Of a stretch of DNA of 64,000 bases, positions 43,715-53,044 are shown in pieces. A program made the translations under genes and the position numbers. Source of the stretch: Bacteroidota bacterium. GTDB lineage: Bacteria; Bacteroidota; Bacteroidia; Bacteroidales; F082. Within the stretch, counting starts at the first letter, position 1; each line of letters begins with the position of its first letter. The stretch lies in assembly GCA_016845175.1 (NCBI GenBank), contig JAERTD010000028.1:124001-188000 (forward strand), in the 5' to 3' direction. The notes under the pieces are model-generated. The model worked only from the letters and a program-made list of their open reading frames with translations, was not told the DNA's origin and did not search any database.

Positions 43715-45001
43715 TTATTTACTCATCAGTGGTTCATACACTTGTTTGACTTTAAGAGCCGCTTTTTCCCATTTAAGATTTTCAACTTCTACCTTACCAT
43801 GCTTTTTAAACATGGATGAGAGCGCATCGTAATGACATAAGCCATAAATGGAATCCGCCATGGCATCCACATCCCAAAAATCAATTTTTAAGGCATGTTC
43901 AAGTATCTCAGCTACTCCTGATTGTTTAGATATGACCACCGGAACATTAGACCGCATGGCTTCCAGAGGCACTATGCCAAAAGGTTCAGAAACCGATGGC
44001 ATGACAAATACATCACTCAGAGCAAACATATTGGTCACGTCATTGCCTTTCAAGAAGCCTGTAAAATGAAAACGGTCAGCAATTCGAAGTTGTGCCACAC
44101 GATCGATCATTTTATTGAGCATATCACCTGAACCGGCCATAACAAACCTTACATTTCTATCCCTTTGCAGGATTTTATGGGCAGCCTCGATGAAGTATTC
44201 AGGTCCTTTTTGGAAGGTAACCCTGCCAAGAAAGGTGACCACTTTTTCTTTCAGATTCTTTTTGATATCGGCAATTTCACTGGTTACATTCTGATCAACA
44301 GCATTGTGAACAGTGATTACCTTACCGGCATCAATACCATATTTTTCAATGACAATGCGACGGGTCAGATCACTTACGGTAATTACCCGGTCGGCAGCTT
44401 CCATCCCTTGCTTTTCTATATCAAAAACCAGGGTATTCACGTTTTCACCGGTTCTGTCATATTCTGTAGCATGCATATGAACCACCAAAGGTTTTCCTGA
44501 TGTTTTCTTGGCGGCAATACCTGCAGGATAAGTCAACCAGTCGTGGGCATGGATAAGATCGAAATCTTCTTTGGCAGCCAATCCAGAACCTATGAGTGCC
44601 AGACGACTCACTTCTTCCATTAGGTTTACCCCATATTTTCCTGAAAAAACATAATTCTTTGAAAATACATTGCTGGTATAAGATTCTCCGGTTTTCTTAT
44701 TCTTTTCAATAACATTAGAGAATTCCTCCGGATCAACATAAGGAATCACATTGGAGCCAACCTCCATATATTTTATTTTACTCCAGTACTCGGCAAAGGA
44801 CTCGTCCTTGAAGTCAAATTGGATATCACTCGCATTAACAAGCCTTAAAGCCGACTGGTCTTCATCACCATAGGCCTTAGGTACCACAAAGATCATTTCA
44901 ACATCATGCTTGGATAATCCTTTGGTTAATCCAAAACATGCTGTTCCCAATCCCCCGGTAATATGTGGTGGAAATTCCCACCCGAACATTAATATCCTCA
45001 T
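43715..45001 (-). CDS. GT4 glycosyltransferase (glycogen-operon associated)
   Basis: A 428-residue GT-B fold enzyme. The N-terminal glycogen-synthase-like opening MRILMFGWEFPPHITGGLGT includes the G-G-L donor loop. LIHAHDWLTYPAGIAAKK follows. The C-terminal half has VTFLGRVTFQKGPEYFIEA (donor-site lysine) and MPSVSEPFGIVPLEAM (E-x7-E motif). It therefore resembles GT4/GT5-type enzymes that use nucleotide sugars. Its start codon overlaps the debranching enzyme's stop by four bases (ATGA), a sign of translational coupling. Within the operon it may build alpha-glucan primers or chains, which is inference; a second glycogen synthase role is possible. Confidence 0.88.
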   Translation of the reverse strand: MRILMFGWEFPPHITGGLGTACFGLTKGLSKHDVEMIFVVPKAYGDEDQSALRLVNASDIQFDFKDESFAEYWSKIKYMEVGSNVIPYVDPEEFSNVIEKNKKTGESYTSNVFSKNYVFSGKYGVNLMEEVSRLALIGSGLAAKEDFDLIHAHDWLTYPAGIAAKKTSGKPLVVHMHATEYDRTGENVNTLVFDIEKQGMEAADRVITVSDLTRRIVIEKYGIDAGKVITVHNAVDQNVTSEIADIKKNLKEKVVTFLGRVTFQKGPEYFIEAAHKILQRDRNVRFVMAGSGDMLNKMIDRVAQLRIADRFHFTGFLKGNDVTNMFALSDVFVMPSVSEPFGIVPLEAMRSNVPVVISKQSGVAEILEHALKIDFWDVDAMADSIYGLCHYDALSSMFKKHGKVEVENLKWEKAALKVKQVYEPLMSK

Positions 45002-46998
45002 GACTTGACCTTTCTTTTGAGGGTTGTTTTCTTTGATTTTCCTTTTGTTTGAGGCTCAGCAGCTTCCTTTAACATACTGTCAATTCTTAATAGTTCGGCG
45101 ACACTCCAAGCCTGTGAAATGGCACCCCCTCCGCTATAAGGTGGATCCCCGTTATATATTTCAGATATGGTTCCTATCCCTTTGATATTCATTTCTTCTT
45201 CAAAACCAGTGTGCAATGACCGGATGAAATCTGCGCCTTGTGTTCCGTGAAGTTTTAGATAGGCTTCAGCGAATGCTCCCAGCAACCAGGTCCATACGGT
45301 GCCCTGATGGTAGGCATTGTCACGCTGACTCTGATCCCCTTCATATTTTCCTTTGTACAATGCGTTTTTGGGTGATAGGGATCTCAAGCCTCTGGAAGTA
45401 AGTAATTCACTCTGTACCTTGTCGATGACACCATGTTGTTTGTTCTCACTGATGGGACTATGAGGCATCGAAACCGCAAAGATCATATTGGGCCTTACTG
45501 ACCAATCTTTGTATTCACCATCCACATAATCTGCCAAATAGCGTTTGTTTGCATCCCAGAAAACTTCTTCGTAGGATTGCTCAATAATGCCAGGCCATTT
45601 CTCCCATTTCTTAATGAAAGTCTTGTCATCTGCAGCTGCGGCTAATTCCAGACTAAACATAATGGCATTATACCATAAGGCATTTATTTCAACTGCATAG
45701 CCAATTCTTGGAGTCACGGGTTTACCATGAACTATGGCATCCATCCAGGTAAGCGCCTTACCATGTTCACCTGCCCAAACGAGACCGTTATCATGCATTT
45801 TAATGTTGTAGTGCGTACCTTTTCTAAAATGATCCAGTATGCCCTTCATTTTGCTGCCGTATTCTTTCCAGATGCTTTTTTTGTCCTTCACTTGCCTGGC
45901 ATATTGTTGCATGGCCCAGAAAAACCATAAGGAAGAATCCACCGAATTGTAAGCCCGCTCTTTACCATGTCCCACATTGGGGAATAGACCATCTTTCAAT
46001 TCACCCAGCATGGTTTTGACTACATCCTTGAATTTTTTGTGGTCCGGACGCGTAAGGGTGAGGCCGGGCAAAGCAATAAATGTATCTCTTCCCCATCTTC
46101 CAAACCAGGGGTAACCTGCAATAATCTCTGATTTGTTATTAATCTTAACGATAAACTCTTCTCCTGCATTGGTGAGGCAATTCAGAAATCCGTCGCGCGG
46201 TACACGTTTTTTTACTTCAGCATTAAATTGTCTTTTAAAACCAGCAGCTTTTTTCTCTTCAAGTCCTGCAGAAATCACAACTGATTCGCCCTTCTTAAGA
46301 TTTAGTTCAAAAAAACCGGGAACATAAAGGTCTTCTTTAAAGTCATATCCCCTTTCTTTCTCTCTGATATACTCTATATTATAATACCAATCGGGGCTGT
46401 GATAGTAGTTTGCCTTCTTCGAAAACTGCATATACACCCTCGAATAGCCTTTATACATCTGCCAACTGGCACCATTTTCAGCTTCCCTGTATTTGTTTTC
46501 CACAAACACATTGGCTTTAGATAATGAATGTATACTTCTGTATGCTAAAAAAGGCTTTAGTTTAAGTACCACTGATTCGCTGGCATCTTCAAGTGTATAA
46601 CGGATCAGGATTCGGTTTTCTCTTTTGGCAAAAATATATTCCTTGGAAAAGATGGTTTTCCCAAGTCGATAAACCAGTTTGGGATTAGGCTCCGTGCTAA
46701 AATCCCGAATGTATTTATGCCCTTTTGGGTTTAATACACCCCCGGGATACATTTGCATGCTCAGATGAAAGTCGAAATTATTAATGCTTAAAGTTTCGTC
46801 TAGTGTTGACAGCAATATGTGATTGTTGTTATCAATGAGCGGTTGGGGTACTGCCAACAGACCATGATATTTTCTGGTATTGGTAAAGATAATCGTCGAG
46901 CTGGCATAGGCGCCTGCACGATTGGTCCTTAACAATTCCCTGTCCAGAGAATAATTCAAGTTGATCAATTGGTTTTTGTCGAAGTCTATATAACTCAT
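44998..46998 (-). CDS. Amylo-alpha-1,6-glucosidase (glycogen debranching enzyme, GH133)
   Basis: A 666-residue cytoplasmic enzyme. The N-terminal GDE_N domain begins with LNYSLDRELLRTNRAGAYAS and has NTRKYHGLLAV. The catalytic (alpha/alpha)6 domain starts near residue 290, with IIAGYPWFGRWGRDTFIALP (the GWGRDT-type hallmark), then GHGKERAYNSVDSSLWFFWA and LTWMDAIV. RDNAYHQGTVWTWLLGAFAEAY near the C-terminus is also characteristic. It removes alpha-1,6 branch glucose from phosphorylase-trimmed glycogen. It is the first gene of the operon, followed by the GT4 gene with a four-base overlap, and has a good promoter upstream. The last 20 residues are Lys/Thr-rich. Confidence 0.93.
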   Translation of the reverse strand: MSYIDFDKNQLINLNYSLDRELLRTNRAGAYASSTIIFTNTRKYHGLLAVPQPLIDNNNHILLSTLDETLSINNFDFHLSMQMYPGGVLNPKGHKYIRDFSTEPNPKLVYRLGKTIFSKEYIFAKRENRILIRYTLEDASESVVLKLKPFLAYRSIHSLSKANVFVENKYREAENGASWQMYKGYSRVYMQFSKKANYYHSPDWYYNIEYIREKERGYDFKEDLYVPGFFELNLKKGESVVISAGLEEKKAAGFKRQFNAEVKKRVPRDGFLNCLTNAGEEFIVKINNKSEIIAGYPWFGRWGRDTFIALPGLTLTRPDHKKFKDVVKTMLGELKDGLFPNVGHGKERAYNSVDSSLWFFWAMQQYARQVKDKKSIWKEYGSKMKGILDHFRKGTHYNIKMHDNGLVWAGEHGKALTWMDAIVHGKPVTPRIGYAVEINALWYNAIMFSLELAAAADDKTFIKKWEKWPGIIEQSYEEVFWDANKRYLADYVDGEYKDWSVRPNMIFAVSMPHSPISENKQHGVIDKVQSELLTSRGLRSLSPKNALYKGKYEGDQSQRDNAYHQGTVWTWLLGAFAEAYLKLHGTQGADFIRSLHTGFEEEMNIKGIGTISEIYNGDPPYSGGGAISQAWSVAELLRIDSMLKEAAEPQTKGKSKKTTLKRKVKS

Positions 46999-47042
46999 AA
47001 CCTATACTTTATGCAGATGTTGGAGGTGTAGTTTTGAATGTG

Positions 47043-47074
47043 CAAAACTACTGCAATTTAGTGATTTAGCTAAA
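47043..47074 (-). promoter_or_regulatory. Promoter of the glycogen operon
   Basis: On the minus strand TTTA (47074-47071), a 20-base spacer and TAGTTTTG (47050-47043) give a near-perfect Bacteroidota promoter, 45 bases before the ATG at 46998. Confidence 0.65.
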
Positions 47075-47107
47075 CTTTTACAAAAATTAATAATTCCTTA
47101 AAATATG

Positions 47108-47115
47108 TAACTTTG
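47108..47115 (+). promoter_or_regulatory. -7 element upstream of the S9 peptidase (TAACTTTG)
   Basis: TAACTTTG matches TAnnTTTG, 25 bases before the ATG at 47140. It stands back to back with the glycogen promoter (47043-47074), so the two divergent transcripts start within about 90 bases. No TTTG is seen at the -33 position. Confidence 0.5.
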
Positions 47116-47139
47116 CTCTAAACCTCTATCATCCTGTTT

Positions 47140-49929
47140 ATGAAGAACAACTACCTGGTGCTTATCCTGATGGTATTAATCAGCGGTGGCGATATTGCTT
47201 ATAGTCAGAATTTAAAAGCTCTGGATCATTCAGTTTATGATAACTGGAAAGATATTAAGACCAGTATTATCTCCAATGATGGGCAATGGGTGGCCCATGA
47301 AATAGCACCTCAACTTGGTGATGGCAAGGTCTTTATCTATGATGGAAAAGGAGAAATAACGGACTCAATATTTCGGGCCTCTCGCCCAAGGTTCATGCCT
47401 GGATCCAATGCGCTGATCTATAGAATAAAACCAGCCTATGACAGTGTCAGAAAACTGAAAATAAAGGGTACTAAGAAAGATAAACTACCCAAGGATTCAT
47501 TGGGTGTTTATAATCTCGAAACCAGGGAGGAAATACGGTTTGCCGGACTCAAAAGCTTTAAGGCTCCTAAAGATTCAGGTTATTGGCTCATGGCCCTTCT
47601 CGAAAACCAAAAGAAAAAAGAAGATAAAAAAGAGAATAAGGATTCAGGAAAGAAATCTAAGTCTTCAAAGGAAATTGGTAACCTCCTTTTATTGAATACA
47701 AGCAATTTTGACAGTCTATCCTACAAGAATGTAAGCCAGTATAATGTATCTGATAATGGTCAGCTTCTGGTTTATGTTCAGCAATTTTCCGATAGTCTGG
47801 ATTCCATAAGAGTGGGTAGCTTTCAGGTGAAGAAAAGCCTTCAGAGAGAGATAACGGCCATGCCGGGTTTTTCTAAAAATATTGCTGTAGATAAAAAGGG
47901 TATGCAATTGGCTTTTACCCAAACTACGGATACCAATAAGAATAAAGCTTTCGGCTTGATCTATTATAATTACGAAAAAGCGTTTCTAACCAATGTGTCA
48001 GGTAATGATTTACAACACCTGAAAGAGGGATGGTCGGTTAGTGAACATGCAAACATTGGATTTCATGATGAGGGAACCGAATTGTATTTCGGAACAGCCC
48101 CAAAACCATACAACAAACCAAAAGATACATTGACGGCTGATGAAAAAGTGAGTGTTGATATTTGGAATTGGAAGGATCCCTTGCTTCAAACCGAGCAGTT
48201 GAAGAGACTTGACCGGGAAAAGAAAAGGGCCTATTCCGCTGTGTATTTTCCTAAGGAAGACAAAATGATTCAGCTTGCAGATGAAGAAGTGGAATCAATC
48301 CGATTATTGAAGCATGCCAAAGGAAAGTATGCATTGGCGAATACACATAAACCCTATCGCAAATTAACTTCCTGGAATGGAAGTTACTACAGGGATTATT
48401 ATTTGATTGACAGGACAACGGGCAACAGAAAAAAGATACTCGAAGCTGCAGCCTCCTCCATTAGTCTGTCACCCAATCAGAAATACATAGCATGGTATAA
48501 TATAGCCGATAGCAGTTGGAATATGATTACCACTTCTACAGGGAACTCCATCAAAATAACCTCTGGTCTTCCAGTACCTGTGTTTAATGAGAGGAATGAT
48601 GTGCCAAATGAAGCCGGACCCTATGGGATGGCAGGTTGGACGAAAAACGAACATATAGTCATTTATGATAAGTATGACCTCTGGTTAATTGATCCTGAAA
48701 AAGCCAATGAGGCTGTGAACCTGACACAGGACATGGGCAGGTCACAGAACAGAAGGTTCCGTTATGTCAAACTTGATCCTGACCTGCAATATCTTCCAGA
48801 ACAAATGCTGCTGAGGTCCTTTAATCTTAAAACCAAAGATGCTGGTTTTTATAATATGGAATTCAAAGGTGATCAGGCTTCTTTGGCGGTATTGGTAGAA
48901 GGTCCTTATAAATATGGAACTCCCAAAAAGGCTAAAAAGGCTGAGCAGTTGTTATGGTCAAAGGAGAGCTTCCAATTGTTTCCTGATTTCTACCTAAGCG
49001 ATAGAAGTTTTAATTCACTGATTAAAGTAACTGATGCCAATCCTCAGCAGCAATCATATACATGGGGTTCTGTTGAGCTGGTAGACTGGGTGTCTTTTAA
49101 AGGTGATAGCATGCAAGGACTGCTGTATAAACCTCACAACTATGACCCTGATAAATCCTATCCGATGCTGGTGTATTTCTACGAGCGTTATGCAGACCGC
49201 CTACATGCTCATCATAAACCAAAACCCATACGATCGGTAATTAACTTCAGCTATTATACAAGCAACGACTACTTTATTTTTGTACCGGATATAATATATA
49301 CCGAAGGCCACCCAGGTCCAAATGCCTTGGATTGTGTGCTCAGTGGTACCCAAAGCATTTGTGAGAGATATCCATTCATCGACAGAAATCGCTTAGGTAT
49401 CCAGGGCCAAAGTTGGGGTGGTTACCAAACTGCATATATCATTACCCAGACCAATATGTTCAAGGCAGCCATGGCTGGTGCGCCTGTCAGTAATATGACC
49501 AGTGCCTATGGAGGCATACGATGGGGTAGTGGTAAAAGCAGGGCCTTTCAGTATGAAGAAACACAAAGCAGGATAGGAGGGACTTTATGGGAAAAGTTAC
49601 CCTTGTATCTTGAGAATTCACCCTTGTTTTATGTGGATCGCATTGAAACCCCATTGTTGATTATGCATAACGACAAAGATGGAGCTGTGCCATGGTATCA
49701 GGGAATTGAATTGTTTAATGCCATGCGCCGACTGAATAAACCTGTATGGATGCTGGTATATAATGGTGCACCACACAATTTGAAGAGAAGGGCAGATATG
49801 AATGACCTTACCAAAAGAATGCAACAATATTTTGACCACCACCTCAAAGGTGCGCCCGAACCTCTTTGGTTAAGTGAAGGTGTACCAGCCATCATGAAGG
49901 GGCGGATCACGGGTTTTGAAACGGAATAA
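47140..49929 (+). CDS. Exported S9-family prolyl oligopeptidase-like peptidase
   Basis: A 929-residue secreted peptidase with a signal peptide (MKNNYLVLILMVLISGGDIA, cleavage near YSQ). The first 640 residues form a beta-propeller-like region with a Lys-rich linker (about 150-180). The C-terminal alpha/beta-hydrolase domain has the triad S758 in QGQSWGGYQTA, D847 in NDKDGAVPW and H879 in GAPHNL. Family members cut short peptides, and the propeller limits access. It is probably periplasmic and could take part in peptide uptake. The start ATG at 47140 gives the signal peptide. Confidence 0.9.
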   Translation: MKNNYLVLILMVLISGGDIAYSQNLKALDHSVYDNWKDIKTSIISNDGQWVAHEIAPQLGDGKVFIYDGKGEITDSIFRASRPRFMPGSNALIYRIKPAYDSVRKLKIKGTKKDKLPKDSLGVYNLETREEIRFAGLKSFKAPKDSGYWLMALLENQKKKEDKKENKDSGKKSKSSKEIGNLLLLNTSNFDSLSYKNVSQYNVSDNGQLLVYVQQFSDSLDSIRVGSFQVKKSLQREITAMPGFSKNIAVDKKGMQLAFTQTTDTNKNKAFGLIYYNYEKAFLTNVSGNDLQHLKEGWSVSEHANIGFHDEGTELYFGTAPKPYNKPKDTLTADEKVSVDIWNWKDPLLQTEQLKRLDREKKRAYSAVYFPKEDKMIQLADEEVESIRLLKHAKGKYALANTHKPYRKLTSWNGSYYRDYYLIDRTTGNRKKILEAAASSISLSPNQKYIAWYNIADSSWNMITTSTGNSIKITSGLPVPVFNERNDVPNEAGPYGMAGWTKNEHIVIYDKYDLWLIDPEKANEAVNLTQDMGRSQNRRFRYVKLDPDLQYLPEQMLLRSFNLKTKDAGFYNMEFKGDQASLAVLVEGPYKYGTPKKAKKAEQLLWSKESFQLFPDFYLSDRSFNSLIKVTDANPQQQSYTWGSVELVDWVSFKGDSMQGLLYKPHNYDPDKSYPMLVYFYERYADRLHAHHKPKPIRSVINFSYYTSNDYFIFVPDIIYTEGHPGPNALDCVLSGTQSICERYPFIDRNRLGIQGQSWGGYQTAYIITQTNMFKAAMAGAPVSNMTSAYGGIRWGSGKSRAFQYEETQSRIGGTLWEKLPLYLENSPLFYVDRIETPLLIMHNDKDGAVPWYQGIELFNAMRRLNKPVWMLVYNGAPHNLKRRADMNDLTKRMQQYFDHHLKGAPEPLWLSEGVPAIMKGRITGFETE

Positions 49930-50008
49930 CTTTGACTATGGTTCAGTTGATTTACTCAGGATCAGTAATCTTCCATAACTGTTTAATAAATTCACTTACT
50001 TTGCTCCG

Positions 50009-50422
50009 ATGAAAGATAAGAAATTCGACAAAAGCTATATTGAGATGGCCCATGTCTGGGCAAAGAATTCCTATTGTGACCGAAGAAAAGTTGGGGCCTT
50101 AATCGTAAAGAACCGCATGATTATTTCTGATGGCTACAATGGTACACCCTCTGGATTTGAGAATGTATGCGAGGATGATACCGGGCAGACCAAAGCCTAT
50201 GTACTCCATGCTGAGGCCAATGCCATAACAAAGGTGGCCAAGTCAAACAATAGTAGCGATGGGTCTACTCTGTATATCACTGACTCACCATGTATTGAAT
50301 GTGCCAAGCTGATTATTCAATCAGGAATCACCAGAGTGGTCTACTCCAGGAAATACCGCATTACTGAAGGCCTTGACCTTTTGGAAAGAGCCGGAATAGA
50401 GATTGATAGGATAGAAGCCTGA
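50009..50422 (+). CDS. dCMP deaminase family protein
   Basis: A 137-residue zinc deaminase. YIEMAHVWAKNSYCDRRKVGALIV is followed by GYNGTPSGFEN, the zinc-site HAEANAI (His ligand and catalytic Glu) and SPCIECAK (two Cys ligands), then GITRVVYSRKY. This is the pattern of deoxycytidylate deaminase, which converts dCMP to dUMP for dTMP synthesis. The length is typical of the shorter bacterial forms. It follows the S9 gene by 79 bases on the same strand; a TTACTTTG near its ATG is only a loose promoter match. Confidence 0.92.
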   Translation: MKDKKFDKSYIEMAHVWAKNSYCDRRKVGALIVKNRMIISDGYNGTPSGFENVCEDDTGQTKAYVLHAEANAITKVAKSNNSSDGSTLYITDSPCIECAKLIIQSGITRVVYSRKYRITEGLDLLERAGIEIDRIEA

Positions 50423-50596
50423 AACTGAGTATGGTCAAAAAGTGTCTTTTCTGATCATCTGTTCCAATTTATGGAAACCATAGCAATGCCTTTTCGTATG
50501 ACTTCATATGCAACACGCTCATTTATTGAATGTTGTTAAAATTTAAATATTAAGGCCGCATTTTTGTTAGGCATTTGGTTAACTAATAAGAACAAA

Positions 50597-52558
50597 ATGA
50601 AAAAATATACGATAGGGATTGTCTTATTACTAACTGTTGTTGTAATGACTATGAGCTCCTGCAATACCAAAAACGATCCTGAGCCTCCTTCAGGAGGTGG
50701 GTTAGAGGAAATTAATATTCCTGATGGCTTTGAATTTGAAACCAGTGGAGATGTGCATATACATTTGACCGTCGAAGGTGATGGAAGTGCAAAGTATGAT
50801 CGTATGAAGTTTTTTGTGTATTCCGGAAACCCAGAGGATATGGGTGTGCTTTTAACTTCAGGTGGTGTCAATAATTCTGGTGTCTATGAGACCTATGTCT
50901 CATTGCCACTGATACATGACAGCCTCTTTGTTTCTTCAAATATAACAGGAATAAGTTTGGGTATGGTAGCCATTGAGAGTGCAGCAGTTATCCATACTTT
51001 CACTATTGACCCAGTTAATATACCAACTTCTGTTAATCGCTCCATGGCTTCAGCTGATATCATCAGCGACTTTGAAAATGGCTTGGATGGATGGACCCCA
51101 TACCGTGATAATTCAATAAATACCTCAGATGCGGGAAATACTCCTATCACAGATGGCCCCATGGGGGCAACTGATAAATTTATCTGGGGTTTTGATACAC
51201 GTGGAGGTCTTAGATCATTTCAGGCCCCTGCAAAATTTAGCGGAGATCTTTATGGAAATTACCTGGCCTATCACTATTATCTGGGAAATACGGTAGCTGT
51301 TAGGCCCGTTGCTAATAATATCGCTGACATCAGGATTACAGATGGTAATCAGGTGTTGGCCATTGATCTGGCCAGTACATTTCAGCATGAGGTGAATGCC
51401 GGTTGGCAAACCATTTATGCTAAACTAGACGAAACAGAAGTTTCTGGCAGCGGTTGGCGCATTGGTAATATGAGTACATGGACTACGGGTAACGGTAGTC
51501 GTTCAACGCCATCAACTTCAGCAACTAATGCTCAGGTACAACAAATTTTACAGAATGTGACAGGTATTTTGATAGCTCCTGAATATCAGGTGGGTTACTA
51601 TTCAAGCAACGGGCCCGAATTTATATGCCTCGGAAAAGTAGGTGTGGTTAATGACTTGACTACATTTCCGGTTATCCAGCAAGGCCAAACCCCTAATGAT
51701 GCTGACAATGATGGCGTTCCTGATGATACTGATGATTACCCCAATGATCCCAATAAAGCTTACAATAATTTCAGTCCGGGTGAAGGAATTTACGCCAGTC
51801 TTGCTTATGAAGACCTCTGGCCTAGAAAGGGTGATTATGATTTCAATGATGTGGTCATCGATTATTCCATTAATATCATAACTAATGCCAGTAATAAGGT
51901 AGTAGAAATGGATGGTGATTTCTTGTTGAAAGCCACAGGAGCGGGCTATCTGAATGGATTCGCTATGGAGCTTCCGGTTGCTCAATCTACAGTAACAGCT
52001 GTGAGCGGTCAGCAATTTTCAGGAGGTACCTTTTCCTTAAATGCCAACGGGACTGAAGCGGGCCAAACCAATGCAGTTATTGCTTTTTTCGATGATGCAC
52101 ACACTTTGTTCGGAGCGGAAGGCTTTATCAATACAGACCCTAGCCTGGACTATATTGAGCCTGTTGAATTGGATATTCAGGTTGTCTTTGATGGCAGCTT
52201 TGAAATCTCAGACTTGGGGACGGCACCATACAATCCTTTTATTGTTGCCAACCAGGAACGATCTTTTGAAGTCCACTTACCAGGCTATGCCAATACAGCA
52301 CTTGCTGATGCTACTCTTTTCGGCACGGAAGATGATGATACACAGATAAGCCTTTCGAAATATTATCAAACCACTATTAATCTGCCTTGGGCCATTCATA
52401 TTCCCGTTGACTTTGATTATCCCATTGAATCTGCGTCCATAGAAACAGCTTTTTTGAGATTTGTTGCCTGGGCTGAGTCGGGAGGTGACCAATATCCTGA
52501 TTGGTATTTGGATGTAAATGGCTATCGCAATACGGAATTCATATATCCACTGCCTTAG
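50597..52558 (+). CDS. LruC-domain lipoprotein
   Basis: A 653-residue lipoprotein with the lipobox MSSC near residue 21 and an Asn/Asp-rich start of the mature protein. An N-terminal beta region (about 25-160) precedes a region that looks like a laminin-G/concanavalin-like domain: DFENGLDGWTPYRDN near 170, then KFIWGFDTRGG. A calcium-binding thrombospondin-3-type repeat DADNDGVPDDTDDYPNDPN (about 380-400) leads into the LruC domain (EDLWPRKGDYDFNDVVIDY), which fills the C-terminus. LruC proteins are surface-associated in Bacteroidota and Leptospira; function unknown. The frame extends upstream to 50564, but ATG at 50597 gives the lipoprotein signal. Confidence 0.85.
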   Translation: MKKYTIGIVLLLTVVVMTMSSCNTKNDPEPPSGGGLEEINIPDGFEFETSGDVHIHLTVEGDGSAKYDRMKFFVYSGNPEDMGVLLTSGGVNNSGVYETYVSLPLIHDSLFVSSNITGISLGMVAIESAAVIHTFTIDPVNIPTSVNRSMASADIISDFENGLDGWTPYRDNSINTSDAGNTPITDGPMGATDKFIWGFDTRGGLRSFQAPAKFSGDLYGNYLAYHYYLGNTVAVRPVANNIADIRITDGNQVLAIDLASTFQHEVNAGWQTIYAKLDETEVSGSGWRIGNMSTWTTGNGSRSTPSTSATNAQVQQILQNVTGILIAPEYQVGYYSSNGPEFICLGKVGVVNDLTTFPVIQQGQTPNDADNDGVPDDTDDYPNDPNKAYNNFSPGEGIYASLAYEDLWPRKGDYDFNDVVIDYSINIITNASNKVVEMDGDFLLKATGAGYLNGFAMELPVAQSTVTAVSGQQFSGGTFSLNANGTEAGQTNAVIAFFDDAHTLFGAEGFINTDPSLDYIEPVELDIQVVFDGSFEISDLGTAPYNPFIVANQERSFEVHLPGYANTALADATLFGTEDDDTQISLSKYYQTTINLPWAIHIPVDFDYPIESASIETAFLRFVAWAESGGDQYPDWYLDVNGYRNTEFIYPLP

Positions 52559-52579
52559 TTGCGACATAAAACCTAAGGT

Positions 52580-52604
52580 TGATACGATTGTGTATCATCT
52601 TTTT
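52580..52604 (+). terminator. Weak rho-independent terminator after the LruC gene
   Basis: TGATAC and GTATCA form a 6-bp stem with a 6-base loop, followed by TCTTTTT. The stem is AT-rich, so efficiency is doubtful. Confidence 0.5.
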
Positions 52605-52632
52605 GTAACTTTCTCACCCAATTCTTCTGCAT

Positions 52633-53028
52633 ATGCGTTTGCTTACCGTTATATTATTGCTTACGAGTTTTATGGCCTTTATGCTGTCAGCTTGTGATGA
52701 GATAGATAATGAAATCCATACAGGCTCACCCATTGGTTTGTGGGAAAGAATGATTCCTGATACTGATAGCACTGCTTTTATGGCTGAATTGAGTTTTAAT
52801 TCAAACAATACCTTCGATTTTATTGTGTTGGATACCGGAACCTCCCACAGCAATACTCAGGGAGGCTATTTTGTTACCTCCAATACCATCGAGTTCAGTG
52901 ATGAGGATTGTAGTGGTTCAGGAATCTATCAGTTTTCTGCGGATACAGCACGTTTGAACCTTGTAGTGGCCAGCGAAGAATGCTCTGCCAGAAGGAATGT
53001 TCTACAAGGTGTCTGGCGCAAGAAATAA
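52633..53028 (+). CDS. Small lipocalin-like lipoprotein (paralogue of the one at 9978)
   Basis: A 131-residue lipoprotein with signal peptide MRLLTVILLLTSFMAFM and lipobox LSAC, followed by acidic residues (DEIDNEIH). The mature domain shares with the 9978 protein a G-W start, ELSFNSNNTFDFIVLDTGTS, HSN, EDCSGSGIYQF and a C-terminal GVWRKK, and has the same two Cys-containing motifs. It is 42 kb from its relative, so this is a dispersed family. It lies 75 bases after the LruC gene, and ends 17 bases from the convergent dnaE2 gene. Function unknown. Confidence 0.75.
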   Translation: MRLLTVILLLTSFMAFMLSACDEIDNEIHTGSPIGLWERMIPDTDSTAFMAELSFNSNNTFDFIVLDTGTSHSNTQGGYFVTSNTIEFSDEDCSGSGIYQFSADTARLNLVVASEECSARRNVLQGVWRKK

Positions 53029-53044
53029 TTCAGGTTTTCATAAG

